Source of the DNA: Benincasa hispida
Lineage: Eukaryota > Streptophyta > Magnoliopsida > Cucurbitales > Cucurbitaceae
Direction: 5' to 3'
DNA length: 64,000 nucleotides
Assembly: GCF_009727055.1 (NCBI RefSeq)
Contig: NC_052351.1
Coordinates: 52,942,087-53,006,086 of the forward strand
Each line of letters starts with the position of its first letter. The stretch's first letter is position 1. Below, in pieces: positions 46,967 to 59,991 of this stretch. The position numbers and the translations under genes are program-made. Under the pieces are notes generated by a model. The model had not been told where the DNA came from, made no database searches, and worked only from the letters and a program-made list of their open reading frames with translations.

Positions 46967-48207
46967 TATGCCCAGTGGAAAGGAACTTCATTATATAAAA
47001 AATTAAGCGATTACTACAAAGTACTTATTTGATCGACTCCCTTTTTAGTGACTCACATAAAACCTACTCTTCAGTTTCAACTTAGCTTTCCCATATATTT
47101 GAACTCCCTTCACTTCCACAATAAAGCTTCTCCTAAGCTTTGCATGAGATCCCCTCAATACAATATACTTAGGCCCCCTAAGTATGAACTTCTCTCACCT
47201 TTACTCAAAGTGATTAATTCTCATAAGCAAACAATTGATGCAAGCGCACATGGTCAAGTTATAGTAAATTAAAACGACATAAAAGGTCGAGTATCATCCT
47301 CAGAGGTCAAATTTATAATTTTGCTTATCTATTTTAGAATCGTATCAATTTTAGCTAGAGATTGAAAATCAAGTTTGAATTTGTGATTTTTTTTAAAACA
47401 ATAACTAAATTTAGAAAACAAAGATGAAAATTTCAAAGGTAAAGTATTCTAGGGTGTTGATTTTATTAATTATTTCATTTAAGTAATGCTTAGGTTTTTA
47501 GAGAATCTCATGTAAATAATATATTTGAGTCTAGAAATTATTTTCTCTAGAAAACCATTCTTTCTCATGCAAGTGATTACTAATCTCTTGAAACCAAATA
47601 AAAAATATGACTTTAAGCAACGCCGTTAACAACTTTCTCTATTAACTTAACTATGTTCATAATAAGTTCAAGAAATATTTCATGTTATGGATTCGGTTAG
47701 ACAAATAATTTCTCAATTATATCTCTAATCTAACATGCATTGATGACAAATCAACAAGATATGTACCAATAACATCGAAAAACATATCATTCCAAAATAT
47801 CTATGAAAATGCTAAACAATCAACTTAAATTATAATTAAATTCACCAACACCCCAAAAGTAGATAGTTTAATCACTCATAGCTTTCAAACACATATTCTC
47901 ATACAAATTTGCAAACATGAATAGTAAAGAGATAAACGAAAATGAAGAAGAACTATTGTTTAAGTCTCTGTCGACTCTTGAGTCCACCAAAAATGCCTTG
48001 ATCTTCACCTCAAGAACTCAAACGGCCTCCAAATTAAATTTCTCACACTCTCTACTCTCTTTTGCACCATAAACACACTTTTAGGCCTTTGGAATTTTGT
48101 TGTTGAGGCTGCTAGAAAAACCTTAGGATTTATAAAAGAAAATTTTCTTAAAGTTGCAATTTTTTTCCTAAGTTAAATTGGCGTAGTGGGGCTTTAAGGT
48201 AAGCGCT
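46967..48207. other. Unassigned repeat-like DNA
   Basis: AT-rich, no coding domain. The short ORF at 47048-47272 has no recognised motif. The stretch from 47430 to 48180 looks like an old retroelement LTR (GCCTTGATCTTCACCTCAAG, TTTTAGGCCTTTGGAATTT) but could not be assigned. Confidence 0.4.
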
Positions 48208-48896
48208 TAGAGGATGTCCACAGGGGAGGATGTCATTCCCCATCCCCGTCCCCGCTCCCCATTTCATTCTCCATCTCCGTGAAATTTTCCACGGGGATCG
48301 GGGTGGGGAATCCCCTCGGGAAATTCGCAGGGATCGGGTTCCCCGTGGGGAATTTTTTCCTGTTACTTTTTTTTTTTGTAAAAAGCTAATTAATTTAAAT
48401 CACTAATGTGAGAAAATTTTAATAAATACTTAACTTTATCATTAATTTTTTTTTATGGTTAGTTTTATATGAAAATTTGAATTTAAAGATAAATTACTCA
48501 AATTTTGGCCTAAAAAAGCTAATTAATTTTTTTAGTAGAAAGAAATAAATATAAATCAAAATATTCACATATATAATCTAAATTTAAACATATTCATTAT
48601 GTTTCCTAATAAATAATCAAATTTAAAATTTAAATGTAATATTTATATAATAATAATAATAACATAATATTAGATAATTATACTAAATAAAAATGTAAAA
48701 GCTAATCGGGGCGGGGATGGGGAATGCATTCCCCGTCCCCGTCCCTATTTAGTTCACAGGGAATTTTTTCCTCCCATTCCCTCCCCCATTCCCTGCCTAA
48801 TCGGGGAATCCCCACCCCGTTCGGGAGGGGGAGGGGGAGGAGGAGGAAGGGGGGACCCATAGGACCCCTTCCTCGTGGGAAAATTGGACATCTCTA
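48208..48896. mobile_element. GC-ended hAT-like MITE, second copy type
   Basis: 689 bp; inverted ends TAGAGGATGTCCAC… and (reverse complement) TAGAGATGTCCAAT…. CCCCGTCCCCG and CGGGGATCGGGG arrays at both ends, AT-rich core at 48370-48700. Same architecture as 25501-25965 but different terminal bases. Only CGCT is repeated at the flanks, so the target duplication is not confirmed. Confidence 0.65.
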
Positions 48897-49041
48897 CGCT
48901 GCGCCGCTGCTCAAATGATGTCTCTCACATGTCTGTTGCTGCTACAACACTATGCGCTCCACTTCATGTTGGGTATAGAGTATGTCCTAGGATATATGTC
49001 TCGCGGCTTATGTCTCACCAACTTTAGTGCAAGTGAGAGAT

Positions 49042-49440
49042 TGTTGGGATTTATGCCCAAAAGCCTCATAGTAATTTAATTGACATAATATTTTATTATT
49101 TTAACTATGCAATAATGAATTATCCATTAAGATAAAAAAAAAAAAAATCCAAGGTTATTTCATGAGACTTGAACAGTATGTAGTGGATATATAGGTGGAT
49201 CATATTCAAATAATAATCTAAATGATCTATAGTATATGAATAAGGTTGGGTGCCTGATCCAAATCATTCTTGTAGAGACATGCGAGTAGGGGTATCCTAT
49301 ACAAAAAGTTTGTATAAGATTGAACTGCGAAATATTTAATCTCTCTTTGTAACACATTGACTGAAGAGATTAATATTTTATAGGATGACCATATGTAACT
49401 TAATCTCAATACTGAGTAAGTTAATGAGTAAGTTATGGAC
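49042..49440 (+). repeat. Start of a copia LTR, sense orientation
   Basis: Begins TGTTGGGATTTATGCCC after a purine tract (GTGCAAGTGAGAGAT) and runs through AAGGTTGGGTGCCTGATCC and GGGGTATCCTATAC, words shared with the LTR at 58134. It is therefore the 3' LTR start of another copia element. Beyond about 49440 the sequence becomes antisense LTR. Confidence 0.6.
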
Positions 49441-50880
49441 TCTGTCTATAAGGGTTGTGAAGGGATCGAATCCCCAGTGGAAGCAATTGATCGCCTATTG
49501 CTTTGATTTTGTCATAGAATTTACAGTACAAGAAAGATTAAAAAAAATGTATATAGTAATCTAATTACTATAACATTACAGATTAAGCAAAAACACTAGA
49601 AAAGAAGAACTTTATCTCTGAAGAACCTTTTCTTCAATCTTCTCCAGGTCTTTAAAGTTTCACCAACTCTTCTTCACTTACTAATCTCATAACGAATAGT
49701 GACACCACCAAAAGAGTCTTTCCTGTTATTCTCTAGTAAGGGAATGATTTGTAAGAACCGCCTTCTAAAAGAGAAAAAGAAATTGTTGTATCGAGATCAA
49801 TTTTATAGAGAAAATTCTTTCTCTATGTTTTCTTAAGAGAGATCATGAGAAAGGAGGGACAGAGAGTTTAAAAAACCTTTATAGAGTACCCCTCTCTTTT
49901 CATAGAGAACCTCCCTTGTGATCACGTGAACTGGGAGTTAAAAAACCCTCAACTACCTTTATTGATTTAAATTAAATTAAACTAATTTGAATAAAATAAT
50001 AATTAATTAATTAATTAATTTTTAATTAAATATCTCATATTTAATTAAATGTACATTTGAATCATATTCAAATTCACATCTCTCTCATAACCTATAATTT
50101 TAATATTAATCTTATTCACATTAATTTTTAACCTATAGTCTTAATTACGAATCTAATTCATATTATTTTAATATGAATCTTATTCATATTAGTTATTATT
50201 TGAATTTTATTCAAATAAAATAAATCTCCTTTTATTATATATTTTAATTTTGAATCTGATTCAAAATTAACTTTAGGATTCCAAATTTACTTTATATTAT
50301 ATTGTATCTATATACATTATATTAATTATATCATTTATCATTAATATTATTCCCATAATTCATTTGAACAATTCAAATTCTTTCAAAACTATTGGTTCTT
50401 TGTTTACTTGTTGTAAGCTAGCAAGGGGACCTAATGAACCTACGACTATAAACTTCAATGATCCGAGATTAATTAATTAAACTGTTTAATTAAATTAATC
50501 AACGTTCACCAACTCTGGGATACTCCACTAAAGACCCAAAGTTGCACTCTTATAAACTATTGAATATTTTGCATCCATGGATTTAACCATTACAAGTAAG
50601 TCGATCATTCACGATTTGTTCGTAATTACAACTGGATCAAATTATCGTTTTACCCCTATAATTACCTCTTACTCCTTAAGTACCACTAATCCCTCTAATA
50701 AACAATCTATTTATAGTCCTACCATAAACCAAGTTCCTCTTGGGTCAATAAGAGGACGGGTACCCTCTAGTCAGCACTTAAGGGAACTACTCATCTACTC
50801 ATCCTAAAGGTAGGAAGGAGTGAATTCTATCTTGTGTAGTTATGTTCCCAGTTCCCCACTCGGTTGGTAGGCTTATTGTA
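49441..50880 (-). repeat. Copia LTR segment in antisense orientation
   Basis: On the minus strand this reads GATAGAATTCACTCCTTCC, then GGGGTAAAACGATAATTTGATC, ATCATTGAAGTTTATAGTCG, CTAGCTTACAA and, near its end, CAAAGCAATAGGCGATC followed by GGGATTCGATCCCTTC. The same series lies in sense orientation at about 58700-60265. It is thus an inverted, diverged copy of the same LTR type. AATTAATT-rich DNA occupies 49970-50350. Confidence 0.65.
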
Positions 50881-50902
50881 TTGGCGACTTGGTCCACTCT
50901 CA

Positions 50903-51011
50903 CCCTATTTCTAGTTTTTTCTTTGAACATGCATATTTTTCCTTTAAAATTGATGTAGTTAGAGTGCTTAGATCCTAAATAACTTCCATTTGTTGAACGT
51001 CAACACCATTA
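50903..51011 (+). repeat. Truncated 5' LTR of copia copy 3 (last 109 bp)
   Basis: CCCTATTTCTAG…CACCATTA aligns base for base, without gaps, to the last 109 bp of the LTR ending at 59991 (CCCTATTTCTAG…TACCATCA). The upstream 1.7 kb is missing; instead antisense LTR DNA is joined here. Confidence 0.85.
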
Positions 51012-51013
51012 AT

Positions 51014-51025
51014 TGGTATCAGAGC
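51014..51025 (+). other. Primer binding site of copia copy 3
   Basis: TGGTATCAGAGC, a perfect initiator-Met tRNA site two bases after the truncated LTR. The following 1.9 kb (to 52970) is untranslated leader with no credible ORF, containing CGTCGCAACGCTGGG/GCGTCACGACGC repeats at 51300-51415. Confidence 0.9.
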
Positions 51026-52973
51026 ATGTTTTAAGCACTCAATTTACGTTAATTTTAGCATGGTGGGTGTTTTTCATGAGTTGTATGAAATGTTTACTGA
51101 AATGGATATATTATGGTTTTGGCATCAAAATTCCTGTTCAATTTGCAAGTAATTGTTGTAATTGGCTCTTTGTTTATGAGCCTTAATGTGTGATGAAGAG
51201 TCTATAAATTTATTAAAATCATTAGAGTTGCAATTAGATTGTAATTGAAGGAAATTCGGAGCAAGCTTAGTGGCAGAATTTTAAAATTGAAGCCTCTGTG
51301 AGACAACGTTGCAACACTACCCTCATAGTGTTGCAACGTTGTTCTTCAGCTAGCCCGAATATGAAGAAGATATCCCGAAGCGTCGCAACGCTGGGATGAA
51401 GCGTCACGACGCTATTTATTCCAACCCAGTTCGTGAGCGCGCCATTCATCTAGCAGTTCAACTAAATTGGTTTGACCGATTCAGGCCTTGATGGTCCGGT
51501 TCAACTTGATTTTGATCGGTTCAGTTTTTTTAAGCCATGGAAGTCTGGTTCAGGCGGTTTGGGTCTAGTTCGGTTCGGTTCGAGCGGTTCAGAGGCTTTG
51601 GGAAGCTGGGTTTTAATTATTAATATAACAATTATTTTGTTTGCTTATTTAGGATGCCAAAATCAGTCAATTTCAGTATGTGTTTAATTATTTATGCATT
51701 ATAAATGTATGTTTAATTAAATTAAATCTTGTTATGTATATAAAGTATGCCATGTAGATTTAAAATCCCACCATAGGAAGCACGAATCATGCATTGAAAG
51801 TATATTATAAAATGTTATAATATATAGTATGGATGATTAGGATTTCATATGTTTAATATAATTGTTATATTAAAATGTGAAATGCTTGAGGAATGTTATA
51901 GCATGTCTACAGTTTTATAAAGTACTATAAAATAAGTTAGACATTTAAAATTTATAACAAAGATAAGCAGCATGCTCACTTAGGATTAACAAATAACAAC
52001 TTGTTTTAATAGTTAAGATAGTTTGTCAACTTAAAAAAACTTTGGTTACAAACTCAATCGACCTATAATCCTGTCTAAAGCTGGAGGTACTTAAGTTGAT
52101 GGTTTACGGAACACCTGCTACCTGGGGATTATAACTGAATTATTAAGCTTTGATAACCTGATTTTATGAACTTGCGTGAGCGGTATGAGGTAATAAAAAT
52201 GGTTTTATTACTTAGACATCGCAGGTTAAAATTCAAATATAAACATTATACTTGGATAAATCACATAGACATGGGATATTTTTTACCTGGAATATACCTA
52301 AGTAAAAGAATATACCCAAACAATAAGATCACTTCAGTGGGATTAATAATATATAAGATATATTATTTTTAACTCTCATGTCCCTAAGAGTTCACACTGT
52401 GAGATCCATGCTCGGGTTCATATCACTTTTATCGCGACTACTCCATTTGAAAAGTGTTTGCATGAGTCAATAACAAGGTGAATAGAGGAAGTCGTTCATA
52501 GTAAGTGGGTGCATGAAATGTATCAACATATCTTACGGTCTCTTCCATTAGTTTGAACCGTGAGATTTAATTAGCTAGTCGTTTTCCGTGATGATCCCCT
52601 CGGAGGGTTAAACATAAGATTCAGAACAACTCAAACTTCAGAAATGAATAGGGTTTCTTAGTTCCGTCTTCAACATTGTCTTCCAATTCGGGGGCTTGTT
52701 GATACCTTTTTATGAAATTTGGAAATGGAAGGTTACACTTACAAATGTTACTAAGTGTTAGTAAGTTCTTGACCGATAAAGGTAACTAAATAACTAATAG
52801 AATAAAGAGTTATTCTAGAATTAGTGTTTAGTCAAGAATGTCTTGCTTCAGTGAAGGAGTATTTGACTGCTCCTCGGTAGCATCTATTCTGACTCACTAA
52901 AGATCGTTTCAAATAAATAAAGAAATTTGGGTATTTTATTATTTTTACTAATAGAATTTGTTTATGTTTCATC

Positions 52974-54110
52974 ATGTCAAACTCGATAATTTAACTCTTA
53001 GCTTCCGATAAATTCAATGGCGAGTGTTATTCAAACTGAAAATCAAACATAAATACAATACTAGTTGTGGATGACTTGAGGTTTGTTTTAACGGAGGAAT
53101 TTCCTCCTCCTCATAGTTCAAATAAAAACCGAAATATTTGAGATGCCTATTACAGGTGGGTTAGAGCTAATGAAAAGGCCAGAGCTTACATTTTAGCGAG
53201 CATATCTGATGTGCTTACTAAAAAGCATGAAACCATGATCGGGAAATCATAGAGTCCTTACAAGCGATGTTTGGATAGTTGTCCTCATCAGTACGACATG
53301 ATGCTATTAAATACGTTTATAATTCCTGCATGAAGAAAGGAACCTCTGTTAAAGAACAAGTCCTGGATATGATGGTCCACTTCAACATAGTGGAAGCAAA
53401 CAATGCTATCATAAACAAAAAGAGTCAAGTCAGTATGATCTTGGAATCTCTTCCGAAGAGTTTCCTAACTTTTTGCACAAATTTTGTGATGAATAAGATT
53501 GAATATAATTTGACAACTCTTTTAAATGAACTCCAGACATACCAATCATTGATGAAAAATAAAAATCAAGAAAGGGAAGCAAATATTGTTCCCAAAAGAA
53601 GTTTCAGAAGGGTTCAACACCTGGTACGAAACCTTCTGAAAAGAAGTCTGATCCTTCAAAAGATAAAAGTATCCAAATGAAGAAAAAGGAAAAAGGAAAG
53701 AAGAAGGCTCCGGTTAAAAAGAACAAAACGAATGTTGCAAAAGAAAAATGTTTCCACTGCAATGTAGATGGGCATTGAAAACGAAATTTCACTAAATATC
53801 TTGCTGAAAAGAAGGCAGAAAAGGCAAACCAAGATAAATATGATTTACTTGTAATTGAAACATGCTTAGGGGAAAGTTCTCATTTAACCTGGATATTGGA
53901 TTCGGGCGCCGCTAATCATTTTTGCACTTTTATTTAGAAAACTAGTTCCTGGAAACAATTGACAAAAAACGAGATGACTTTTAAGGTGGGAACAGGTGAA
54001 ATCATTCGACTGAAGCAGTGGGAGATCTCGAGTTATTTTTTGGAGAAGCTTACATTTTGTTAGAAAAAGTGTACTATATACCTGATAAAGAGTTAAATTA
54101 AAGAAGAAAA
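52974..54110 (+). pseudogene. Gag and protease of copia copy 3, broken
   Basis: From ATG 52974 the frame gives LLASDKFNGECYSN, LVVDDLRFVLTEE, DAYYRWVRANEKARAYILASI, then an open part with SVKEQVLDMMVHFN and MILESLPKSFLTFCTNF. A damaged zinc knuckle, CFHCNVDGH*KRNF, lies near 53750 and protease WILDSGAANHF near 53893. Stops at about 52992, 53037 and 53137, a TGA in the knuckle, and a frame change around 53270 kill it. The protease part is cut off by the mitochondrial-like insert. Confidence 0.85.
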
Positions 54111-55075
54111 AAATTCTATATTCACAGCTCATTCGTTTAAGAACTGAACAAGACGAGGAGTGAGTGGAATAGGATCACAGAAATGCTTTGAAAACTCTTC
54201 TAAATGTTCGACTTGCATGTGTTAAGCATATAGCTAGCACCCCCCTCATACACCGGGAAGGCTTCTAGCTTCTTTAACTACTCATGCTATGGATGTGAGA
54301 GCATCAACTTCGTTCCTGTGGGCTTTTGAGGAGCGGGAGAATTAAGGTTCATGAGAAGATTGAACTGACATGTGAGAAGCTCCTTTCCGTATTCTGTCTT
54401 CCTGCCGGCTAGCAAGACTGGCCGAACAACCGCCAAGTTTTCAAGGACACGTCTGAGGAGGAGGCGGGTACCGTCTAACGGAATCAAATTCCATTGTTGA
54501 CTTATGTCATTCGTGCCACTAGAGTCGATGATTGACTCATTAGGTCTCTTCTCGAACTTATCTAAGGACAACGTCTCGCTATGCCCCGTAGCTCTACTGC
54601 GACCTTCATTTGAGATGCTGCTGTTGGATGTCACGGTTCTGGGGCGCCATGATCCTTTTCTCTTCCAAGCTTTTCATGAGCAACGACACAAGTGCTGAAA
54701 AACGGATGCGTACTAGTAGCGCGACTCGTCTTCTTCGTGCATGTAGGTCTGGTTCCTGAGAAAACATATATTATTAGCTTACTCGTATGTAGCCATTTTT
54801 GCTTCTTACTCAACAGCCTCATTGTTATTACTCAAACAAGCATGACAGGTTCGTAAAAGAAAGAAGAAGAAGCCTTTTTAAGGCTAGAAAGACAAGAAAC
54901 CAGCTGGTTCTTTTCCAACCTGAAAGCAAAGTAAGGCCACCGGAGTGACCATCTAGTTGAATCTCGTTACCCTCCCGTGTGGTTATGGGGAGCAAAGCAG
55001 CCCGCCCTAAGAAATAAGTGGGAGAGAAGCGAAGCAGCTCAACCAAGTGCCAAATAAGGGGGGACATAGTAATAT
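54095..55075. other. Probable mitochondrial DNA insertion (NUMT) inside copia copy 3
   Basis: The copia frame breaks off after the YIPD equivalent (near 54083) and resumes with KNLISLSCLL at 55080. Between lies about 1 kb of clearly higher GC. 54206-54238, read on the minus strand, is GCTAGCTATATGC…GTCGAAC, which matches the 5' part of plant mitochondrial 18S rRNA (chloroplast has a different GCTGGCGGCATGC form). The rest, for example GGGAGAGAAGCGAAGCAGC and GTGGTTATGGGGAGCAAAGC, has the look of plant mitochondrial intergenic or intron DNA. The open minus-strand frame 54634-54287 has no domain I know. Borders are approximate. Confidence 0.65.
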
Positions 55076-58005
55076 GAAAAAGAACTTAATCTCTCTCTCA
55101 TGTTTATTATAACATATGTACAAAGTTACTTTTGATATAAATGAAGTGTTCATTATTTCAAGAGGTGTTCAAATATGTTCTGCTAAACTTAAAAATAATT
55201 TGTATGTGTTAAAACCAACTGAGGCAAAAAAAAATTAAATATAAAGATGTTTAAAACAACCAAAACTCAAAATAAGAAACGAAAGATTTCTCTTAATGCC
55301 CATCTTTCGCACTTAAGACTTGGACACATAAATCTCAACAGGATTGAGAGATTAGTAAAGAATGGACTACTAAATCAGCTAGAAGACATTTTTTACCTTC
55401 ATGTGAGTTATGTCTTGAGGAAAAAATGACCAAAAGATCTTTTACAGGAAAATTTCTTAGAGCCAAAGAACCTTTGGAACTTGTACATTCAGATCTTTGT
55501 GGTCTAATGAATGTTAGAGCTTGAGGAAGATCTGACTATTTCATCAGTTTTATTGATGACTATTCAAGATACGGCTATGTTTACCTAATGCATCATAAGT
55601 CCGAAACTCTATAAAAGTTCAGAGAGTATAAGGTAGAGGTTGAGAACTTATTAGGTAAAAAGATTAAAATTCTTCGATCAGACCGAGGTGGTGAATACAT
55701 GAATTTACAATTTAGAACTATCTAGTAGCACATGGAATTTAATCCCAACTTATTGCACCTGGTACACCATAACAAAATGGTGTAGCAGAAAGAAGAAATA
55801 GAACCTTGTTAGACATGGTTCATTCCGTGATGAGTTATGCCCAGTTACCTTAATCTTTTTGGGGATATGCAGTACAAACTGCAGTATATATTTTAAACAT
55901 GGTTCCATCGAAAAGTGTTTCAGAAACATCGTACGAGTTATGGAGAGGACGTAAAGGTAGTTTACGTCACTTCAGAGTCTAGGGATGTCCAACACATGTG
56001 TTGGTGCAAAACCCTAAAAAATTGGAACGATGTTCTAAAGTATGCTTATTTATAGGATACCCCAAAGAAACAAAAGGTGGTCTATTTTATGATCATCAAG
56101 AAAAAAAAGTATTTGTAGTGGTCTATTTTATGATCCTCAAGAAGATAAAGTATTTGTATCAACAAATACTACGTTCTTAGAGGAAGGCCACATAAAAAAA
56201 TTTCAACCTCTCAGTAAACTGGTATTAAATGAGATGTCCATAGAATCTATAGATATATCAACAATAGTTGTTGATCAAGCTGGTCTTCAACAAAAGTTGT
56301 TGATGAAACAGGTCCATCACATCCTTCTCATGAATTGAGAATGCCTCAACGTAGTGGAAGGATTGTTCACAATGCAGGTCGCCATACCTAATGATGGATC
56401 AGAGGATCCATTAACATTTAAAACCTAATGATGGATCAGAGGATCTATTAACATTTAAACAAGAAATGAGAGATGTACATAGAGACCAAGGGATAAAAGT
56501 CATGGACCTTGAAATGGAGTCTATGTACTTCAATTCTATCTGGGAACTTGTAGATCAACAAGATAGGGTAAAACTTATTGGTTATGAGTAGATCTACAAG
56601 AGAAAACGAGACCAAGCTGGTAAGGTACAGACCTAAAAAGCTAGACTAGTGGCAAAAGGTTTTACCCAAAGAGGGGGGGTAGATTTCGAAGAAACCTTCT
56701 CTCCTGTTGCCATAATTAAGTCTCTTAGAATACTTTTATCCATTTTCGCTTTTTATGATTATGAAATATGGCAAATGGACGTCAAGATAGCCTTTTTTAA
56801 TGGTTATTTTGAAGAAAGTATTTATATGTCTCAATCAGAAGGGTTCATTGAACAAGGTCAAGAGTAAAAGGTTTGCAAGCTTAAAGAATCCATTTATGGA
56901 TTAAAACAAGCATCTCGGTCCTGGAATATAAGATTTGATACTGCGATCAAATCTTATGGCTTCAAACAAAATGTTGATGAACATTGTGTTTATAAGAAAA
57001 TAGTCAACAAAACTGTAACTTTTCTGGTACTTTATATTGATGATATCCTACTCATTGAGATGAGATAGAATTCCTTGCTGACGTAAAAAGATGGCTAACA
57101 TCGCTATTTCAAATGAAAATTTTAGGAGATGCTCAGTATGTTCTTGGAATCCAAATAGTTCGGAATCATAAGAACAGAATGCTAGCGCTATCTCAAGCAT
57201 CTTATATTGACAAAATGTTGTCAAAATATAATATGCAAGATTCCAAAAGAGGTTTATTACCTTTTAAACATGGAATTCATTTGTCTAAGTAACAATGTTC
57301 TAAGACACCTCAAGAAATTGAGGGAATGAAAAGAATTCCTTTTGAATCAGCAGTTGGGAGTTTGATATACGCCATGTTGTCTACACGTCTAGACATATGT
57401 TTTGTAATCGAAATAGTCTGTAGGTTCCAGTCCAAACCTGGGCATGGTCATTGGACTGTCATTAAGAACATCCTCAAGTATCTTTAGAGGACAAGGGACT
57501 ATATGCTTGTGTATGGCTCTAAGGATTTGACCCTTACTGGATACACTGATTCTAATTTTCAAATCGATGTAGATTCTAGAAAATCTACTTCAAGATTAGT
57601 ATTCACTCTAAACGGAGAAGCTATAGTATGAAGGAGCATCAAACATAGTTGTATTGCTGACTCCACCATGGAAGTTGAGTATGTAGCTGCATGTGAAGTA
57701 GCTAAAGAAGTAGTATAGCTCAGAAAGTTCTTGACTGATTTGGAAGTGGTTCCAAATATGCATCTGTCAATTACCTTGTATTATGATAATAATGGAGTAG
57801 TTGCCAACTCAAAAAAACTAAGAATCCATAAACGAGGAAAGCACATCGAAAGAAAGTACCATCTTATCAGGGAGATAGTACATAGAGGAGACGTGATCGT
57901 CACATAGATAGCCTCAGAAGACAACCTAGCCAATCCATATACTAAGACCCTCACGGCTAAGGTGTTCGAGGGTCATCTAGTAGGACTAGGACTACGAGCT
58001 TCATA
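55076..58005 (+). pseudogene. Pol of copia copy 3 (integrase, RT, RNase H), broken
   Basis: Integrase: HLSHLRLGHINLNRI (zinc site, 55300), LELVHSDLCG, YFISFIDDYSRYGYVYLM, ILRSDRGGEYMN and, out of frame, HNKMV for the QNGVAE motif. [26 protein letters not shown] (56641), IWQMDVKIAFFNGYFEESIYM, ESIYGLKQASRSW and LYIDDILLIE. RNase H: GYTDSNFQIDVDSRKST (57540), VEYVAACEVAKEVV and HIERKYHLIREIV. Many stops (for example 56867) and shifts; a 40-bp local duplication lies near 56385-56455. Inactive remains of the replication enzymes. Confidence 0.88.
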
Positions 58006-58133
58006 AATCTAGGGCAAGTGGGAGAATTCATGGGTAAATAGATGTCCTAGTTTATTGTATTTATTTTCTCATACTCAACATTGTATATTTGTATATATTT
58101 AAACTCACTGGAGTTTTAGTCCAAGTAGGAGTT

Positions 58134-59991
58134 TGTTGGGAATGTCCTAAAACTTACAGTTTGTAAACATTAAACATATTCTATTCATAATAAAGGAATG
58201 ATTGAGATTTCTTTCAATAAAGGTGTTATTGAATTGTACTCATTCATAAATCCAATAAACTAACCCATGACTATAATATGAATACTTAACTTTATATAGA
58301 GACATAAATAAATGATCAAATTTTAGTATATAGCCAAAAAGGTCTATAAGTATATGGATAAGGTTGGGTACCTTATCATGGGGACACTATGGATGCGGCC
58401 CACTTTGTATATTGATACAAATAATGTGATTCCAAAATTATTCATGTGGAGACAAGTGAGTGGGGCATCCTATACAAAAGACGTTTTCATAGGACTGGAC
58501 CATGAAATAGTCACTTTTCTTTATAAACAAACGTTTACTGTTAAAACTGAGGTAACTAGATCTTAATCCTGAGCTAAGTATGAACTCCTGTTTATTCGAG
58601 ATTATCCTTTAATCTGCATAGATGAAAGTGGTTCAACATCATCACCTAATAAGCCTCCCATTTTAAGGGTAAGACCGAGTAGATAGAACATAGTCCTGCA
58701 AGATGAAATTCACTCCTGCCCATCTTAGGGTCAGTAGATGGGTTGTTCCTTTAAGTACTCCTGGTCTTGAACAAAGGGGTCACACCCTCTCGTGGCAGAG
58801 AGAGACTTGGTTTATTGGTTGGACCATAAACCAATTGTTCAATAGAGGATCAGTGAAGACTTAAGGAACAAGATGTGTTACAGGAGTAAAACGGTAATTT
58901 TGACCTAACTGTAAATATGAGTGACCTGTGAAGGATCGACTACTGAGCTATAGTGGTGTGTGCAACTACTGAGCTATAGTGGTGTGTCTCGGTAGTTAAC
59001 GAATAATGCTTAATTCGGTTTAAAAAGTTTAGTCAATTAATCTCAAATCATTGGAGCTCATGATCTGTAGATCCATTAAGTCCCTCTACTAGCTTGTAAA
59101 AGGATTAAACTTTAGAATACCATGTTGAGAGAATTTGGAATATTCAAATTCGATTTAGGGTTTGGATTATTATATTTAATATAATTGATGTTTAATTAAC
59201 GAATTAAATATTATGGTTCTAGAGAATTGATAATATTTAAATATGATTTAAATATTTGATGAGATGTTATATTAATTTAATATTTGATACTAAATTAAAT
59301 TAATTAAAATTGGTTTAATCAATTTTCTAAATTAATTTATTAAATTTTGAATTTATGAAATTCAAAATGATGAAATTGATTAATTGAAATTTGGATTTAT
59401 GAAAATCAAAATCATAAACTTTATTTAATTTAAATTCGATTTGAAATTCAATTTTTAAATTAAGTTTAAACAATTATTCACTAAAATAAAAAAAAATGAA
59501 AATGAGAAATTAAATTGGAAATGGGAAAATTCCATAATTTCCCACTTTCAATAACACCTCATGCCACTCAAATTCCATGCAATTTGAAGTGGCATTTTCT
59601 TGTTTAATCTGATTTGCATGATTAACTCTTATAAATTGAAGTTTTGAACTAATTTTGATCTTCATGCAAATTGATTTTTTGAAGGAAAAATAACATAAGT
59701 TTTTCCTTTCTGTCCAACTCCTAAAATCACATCAAATTCATCAGAATTTAAGTTTCACCACTCAATCTAAGGCCTGGGGATAGTAAAGAAGACTTAGGTG
59801 GTAGTCTATTGCTGAGATTGAAGAAAAATTCAGAGAAGAATCAAGCAATTTTATGGAATCTACAAAGGTTGTATTTTATAAACCCTATTTCTAGTTTTTT
59901 CTTTGAATATGCATGTTTTTCCTTTAAAATTGATGTAGTTAGAGTGTTTAAATCCTAAATAGTTTCCGTTTGTTGAATGTCAATACCATCA
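58134..59991 (+). repeat. 3' LTR of copia copy 3, 1.86 kb
   Basis: Begins TGTTGGGAATGTCC after CAAGTAGGAGTT and ends ATACCATCA. Contains the LTR words AAGGTTGGGTACC, GGATGCGGCCCACTTTG and GGGGCATCCTATAC, also seen in the LTR at 2897-4935. A tandem 27-bp repeat (ACTGAGCTATAGTGGTGTGT) is at 58943-58990. The last 109 bp match the truncated 5' LTR. Confidence 0.85.

Noticed and set aside
54287..54634. 115-residue minus-strand ORF as a host or novel gene
   Set aside because: Lies inside the mitochondrial-like insert, no known domain, no splice or promoter context.
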